From: Thozetella sp. PMI_491
Taxonomy: Eukaryota > Ascomycota > Sordariomycetes > Chaetosphaeriales > Chaetosphaeriaceae
Length of the DNA: 64,000 nucleotides
Direction: 5' to 3'
Assembly (NCBI GenBank): GCA_021432635.1
Contig: MU270015.1
Span: 1,473,762 to 1,537,761, forward strand
Both the position numbers and the translations under genes were made by a program. This document shows positions 61,501 to 64,000 of the stretch, in pieces. Numbering within the stretch: position 1 is the first letter of the stretch; each line of letters starts with the position of its first letter. The notes below the pieces were generated by a model, which made no database searches, was not told the origin of the DNA, and saw only the letters and a program-made list of their open reading frames with translations.

Positions 61501-62576
61501 AGCCATTCCCGACCTGGACCAGAAAGATATATACCGGTGCGGCGCCGACGCCCCCTCCTTCCGCAATAACGGTTAATGCGGCCTCAAAGACGCTAGCCCG
61601 CGGTCCAATTGTCGCCAATATCTTAAGCAAGACTGGGACTGTTTCCATAGAAGCAATACCTAGTGTTAAACGTCAACGTCCCGCGCAACAAGGTCCGTCT
61701 CTATATCAAGCTATCCAGCTGGCACCTCCAGATCCGACCCGGCCGACCGCCCTTCCACCAAGGGTCATGCTCAACTCCATGAGGGCAGTCCCTCGCGCCT
61801 TACCAGCTGCTCACATGGCACTTGCACGGCCGCCTACGCCGGGCCCTTTCAATCCTTGGGCGCCGATCGGGACGCCGCAGTTCGAGCTCCTTGTCCACCC
61901 TGACTACCGACCAGCACCCCCACGGCCAATCCACGACCCAAATAACAACGTAGCAAACGACGTTTTCTCCCCCTTTGACTACATTCCAACCCAGACGACC
62001 TCACTCTTCGATCTTGTCTTTTCGATTCGGCGCAGAGTCAATGACAATACGGACCTCCAGTTACAAAGCATCACCATCGAGATCCCTGTCTCGGACGGTT
62101 CGGACAAGAAAAATGCGGATGGCTACATTCGCGAGCCGCTCCTCGAAGCCGGAGACTACTCTGGTACGGGCGTCCACATGTGCTCCAACCCGCGATTTGT
62201 CCCCGCCATCTTTAGTGGAACAGCAACTCCGATCGGATCGGACAAGTGGGACAACAAGCCCGTGGTGGGCATTCGGCTCGTGCCGCGCACCGGCCAGGCA
62301 ACCGGTACGCTGCCGCTTGTGGCGGACCTCAAGTCCAAGGACGCGGGTTTCAGGCTGTCGGAGCCGAGGATCAAGCCAATTGTCGACCACTCGACATCAG
62401 CGATGATTGCAGCTCTCAACAGCCAGGGTAACCCAACCAATGTGCAGAAGGTTATTGGGAGGTGCATGATTCGCATGTCGGAGCAGTATGGCCCAACACA
62501 TACAGATACAGTGAGCTGGTGCACTGTGTTAAAGGCTGACACCGGGGATCACGATCCCTGGGGGAATCAGATCTAA
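58566..62576 (+). CDS. Very large protein of unknown function (1297 aa), giant 2
   Basis: Three exons (58566-58692, 58757-61408, 61462-62576) give 1297 aa. The first donor is a weak GTGCGC; it was chosen because it joins YSPSL to AGLYGIEVRQTVTAI in frame. No signal peptide or membrane helix is visible. Strong blocks are LPHIVFNDPHVPWFRE (121-136), FVPWLALMVFEPDEL (158-172), LISSRPYYEEGY, VSLEHF-like VSIEHFDTTF, MGVDxxx-free AWSLGKLMAISDSAFNQALM, and a C-terminal beta-like region LQLQSITIEIPVSDG. A Pro-rich linker (TGAAPTPPPS) precedes the last third. From memory the N-terminal blocks resemble uncharacterised bacterial proteins encoded beside relatives of giant 1; this needs a search. It is convergent with the Hsp70-like gene (210 bp). 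Function unknown; a partner of giant 1 is inferred. Confidence 0.85.
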
Positions 62577-62786
62577 GGTTGTCGGCCGGCCCGGGACTAG
62601 GTCCTGGCGACGCTTTATGTGGTTTTTTCTTCCCTACAATAGCTAAGTAACGCAGCTTTTACCCGTAATAAATATATTCAATTCGAGCGAAGCCTGCAGC
62701 GAGACATGCCTTGATACCTCCTATCAAGCTGTCTCGGTCCTCTCTGCTCTGCATTGCTTAGGCTAGTGACTATCGCCCATAGGTAC

Positions 62787-64000
62787 CTATCGACGTCCTC
62801 CTACTTCTAGTGTCGGTTGTAATAGCTTCCGAAGTGCATCATCTTCGCTCTGGTGCACTTCGGCCTCGTGAAAAATGTAATCGTATGTTTCGGCGCTGTG
62901 TCTGAGTTCGGGGGTCGCGTCGAGCCGAGTACTCTTCTTCTTACCAGACTTCACGTCCAGGGCGGTTACATTGAGCTGGTAGGCCCAGTCCAGTTCGAAG
63001 GAAATTTCGATCGTTGCCCTGCCACGAGGAGCGGAGTGAATTTCCAGTTCGAATTGACCGAGGAGGAAATTGTGCCTGGCCAACAGTCTCTCCCCTTCAT
63101 ACACTTTGACTACAACTGTTGTCTGGTTGTCGACGGCTGTTGTAAATCTTAAAGTCTTTCTTATCGGAATCAGAGTGTTTCTTTTGATGACTTTCTCCAC
63201 GACACCTGTTACCGTTTCAATCCCAAGACTGAATGGGGTACCGTACATGATAGGGTAGTTGCAGCCACTGCAGCCACTTTCATAGTCCTCCACAATCACC
63301 TGGGCTTGGATGGCAGCGCCGATTACAACGGCATCGGCCGGCTCTGCGACTTTGCTGGCCTTGATTCCCAAATATTGCTCGAGGAGTGGTCGAATCTCTG
63401 GGATCAAGCTCGAGCTGCCGATAATAACAAGTTCTTGAACTTGGTCCTTGGAAATTTTGGCATCCTTCAGCGCGGACTCCAACACAGCGAGGCTATCGTC
63501 AAATATATCGGTCACCATAGTCCGCGAGCTTATTCCAAAAGCGGATTCGATCATGTTCATCGCTCCAACTGCGTGTTCTCTCGGCGATAGCCTTTCATTG
63601 CGGTTGTATGGCGCTATCCCTATATCGTGGATGTTTGAGAGGCACTCCAACACACCAACATCGGATGATAAGATGTCAATATTAAGAGTCTCGTCGAGAC
63701 CGTACACAAGAATCAGCCGCTCATCTTGAAAAATGTCGAGTCCATGGGCGATCGCTGCTGCAGTTCCCTCGTTTATGAGTCCGAGAACCTCTATTTTTGC
63801 AATCTCGCCAGCCTTCTTGACGGCAACTCGCTGGTTGTCGTTGAAGGAAAACGGTACGGTGATAACACCTTCTACCACTTTTTTTCCGGTATAAGCTCCC
63901 GCGACCTCCTTAATTCGAAGAAGCATCATGCCGCTCAGCTCTTCAGCTGTGTATTCCTTGAGCTGGCCGGAGACGGTAACTTGAATGATCGGATGATCTG
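62787..64000 (-). CDS. Degenerate Hsp70-family protein (5' end outside window)
   Basis: The frame is open from the right edge to the stop at 62787 (404 codons seen). The N-terminal lobe with the first phosphate loop lies outside. Visible Hsp70 landmarks are VEGVITVPFSFNDNQRVAVK and LGLINEGTAAAIAHGLD. The canonical phosphate-2 loop DLGGGT is replaced by GLDETLN. VIIGSSSLIPEIRPLLEQYLG stands for the adenosine motif, where GGSTRIP is usual. The segment between the GVLE strand and the AKISKDQV helix is some 80 residues shorter than normal, so part of lobe II is missing. A substrate-binding beta domain follows (YGTPFSLGIETVTG, LLGQFELEI, LNVTALDVKSGKK), but the helical lid is short and there is no EEVD tail. 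ATP hydrolysis is doubtful. It is convergent with giant 2. Confidence 0.85.
   Translation of the reverse strand, partial: DHPIIQVTVSGQLKEYTAEELSGMMLLRIKEVAGAYTGKKVVEGVITVPFSFNDNQRVAVKKAGEIAKIEVLGLINEGTAAAIAHGLDIFQDERLILVYGLDETLNIDILSSDVGVLECLSNIHDIGIAPYNRNERLSPREHAVGAMNMIESAFGISSRTMVTDIFDDSLAVLESALKDAKISKDQVQELVIIGSSSLIPEIRPLLEQYLGIKASKVAEPADAVVIGAAIQAQVIVEDYESGCSGCNYPIMYGTPFSLGIETVTGVVEKVIKRNTLIPIRKTLRFTTAVDNQTTVVVKVYEGERLLARHNFLLGQFELEIHSAPRGRATIEISFELDWAYQLNVTALDVKSGKKKSTRLDATPELRHSAETYDYIFHEAEVHQSEDDALRKLLQPTLEVGGRR

Noticed and set aside
1-64000. CRISPR arrays, rRNA or tRNA genes
   Set aside because: No regularly spaced direct repeats, rRNA-like sequence or convincing tRNA box A/B pair was found by eye. 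A tRNAscan run could still find a missed tRNA.

Overview
The window is chromosomal DNA from a filamentous ascomycete (Pezizomycotina). Nearly every gene carries short spliceosomal introns (48-136 nt, GTAAGT/GTGAGT/GTATGT-type donors, CTAAC/CTGAC-like branch points). The gene content is typically fungal: Zn2Cys6 and C2H2 regulators, DHA1 and Tri12 transporters, GPI-anchored wall proteins and a UstYa remnant. No species can be named from the sequence. All exon models were built by hand from reading frames and splice signals, and each joined model gives an uninterrupted reading frame.

Region 1 (1-10.4 kb): an alpha/beta hydrolase, then a UbiA-type membrane prenyltransferase/terpene cyclase divergent from a cytochrome P450 (a possible small terpenoid locus), then a GH29 alpha-L-fucosidase. 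Region 2 (11.4-20.2 kb): a DHA1 drug transporter divergent from a Zn2Cys6 regulator, with a second Zn2Cys6 regulator tail-to-tail and divergent from an Old Yellow Enzyme homologue that lacks the usual His/Asn active-site pair. Region 3 (21.8-27.1 kb): a GH78-like rhamnosidase, a Kre9/KNH-type GPI protein and a small cysteine-rich secreted protein.

Region 4 (29.3-44.2 kb) looks like one functional cluster: a Tri12-type transporter, an ACMSD-type amidohydrolase, an acetoacetyl-CoA synthetase-like ligase ending in the peroxisomal signal SKL, an FAD phenol-type hydroxylase, a seven-exon C2H2 regulator and a secreted sulfatase. The simplest reading is import, hydroxylation, decarboxylation or ring-fission processing and CoA activation of an aromatic compound.

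Region 5 (44.2-50.4 kb) is gene-poor. It holds a UstYa-like pseudogene with changes of the RIP type and a small single-span membrane protein with a C-terminal PPxY motif. Region 6 (50.4-64 kb) is the most unusual part: two very large proteins of unknown function (1427 and 1297 aa), divergently placed around a four-span membrane protein and a gene-like relic, and followed by a degenerate Hsp70 that runs off the right edge. The two giants have the look of a paired system.
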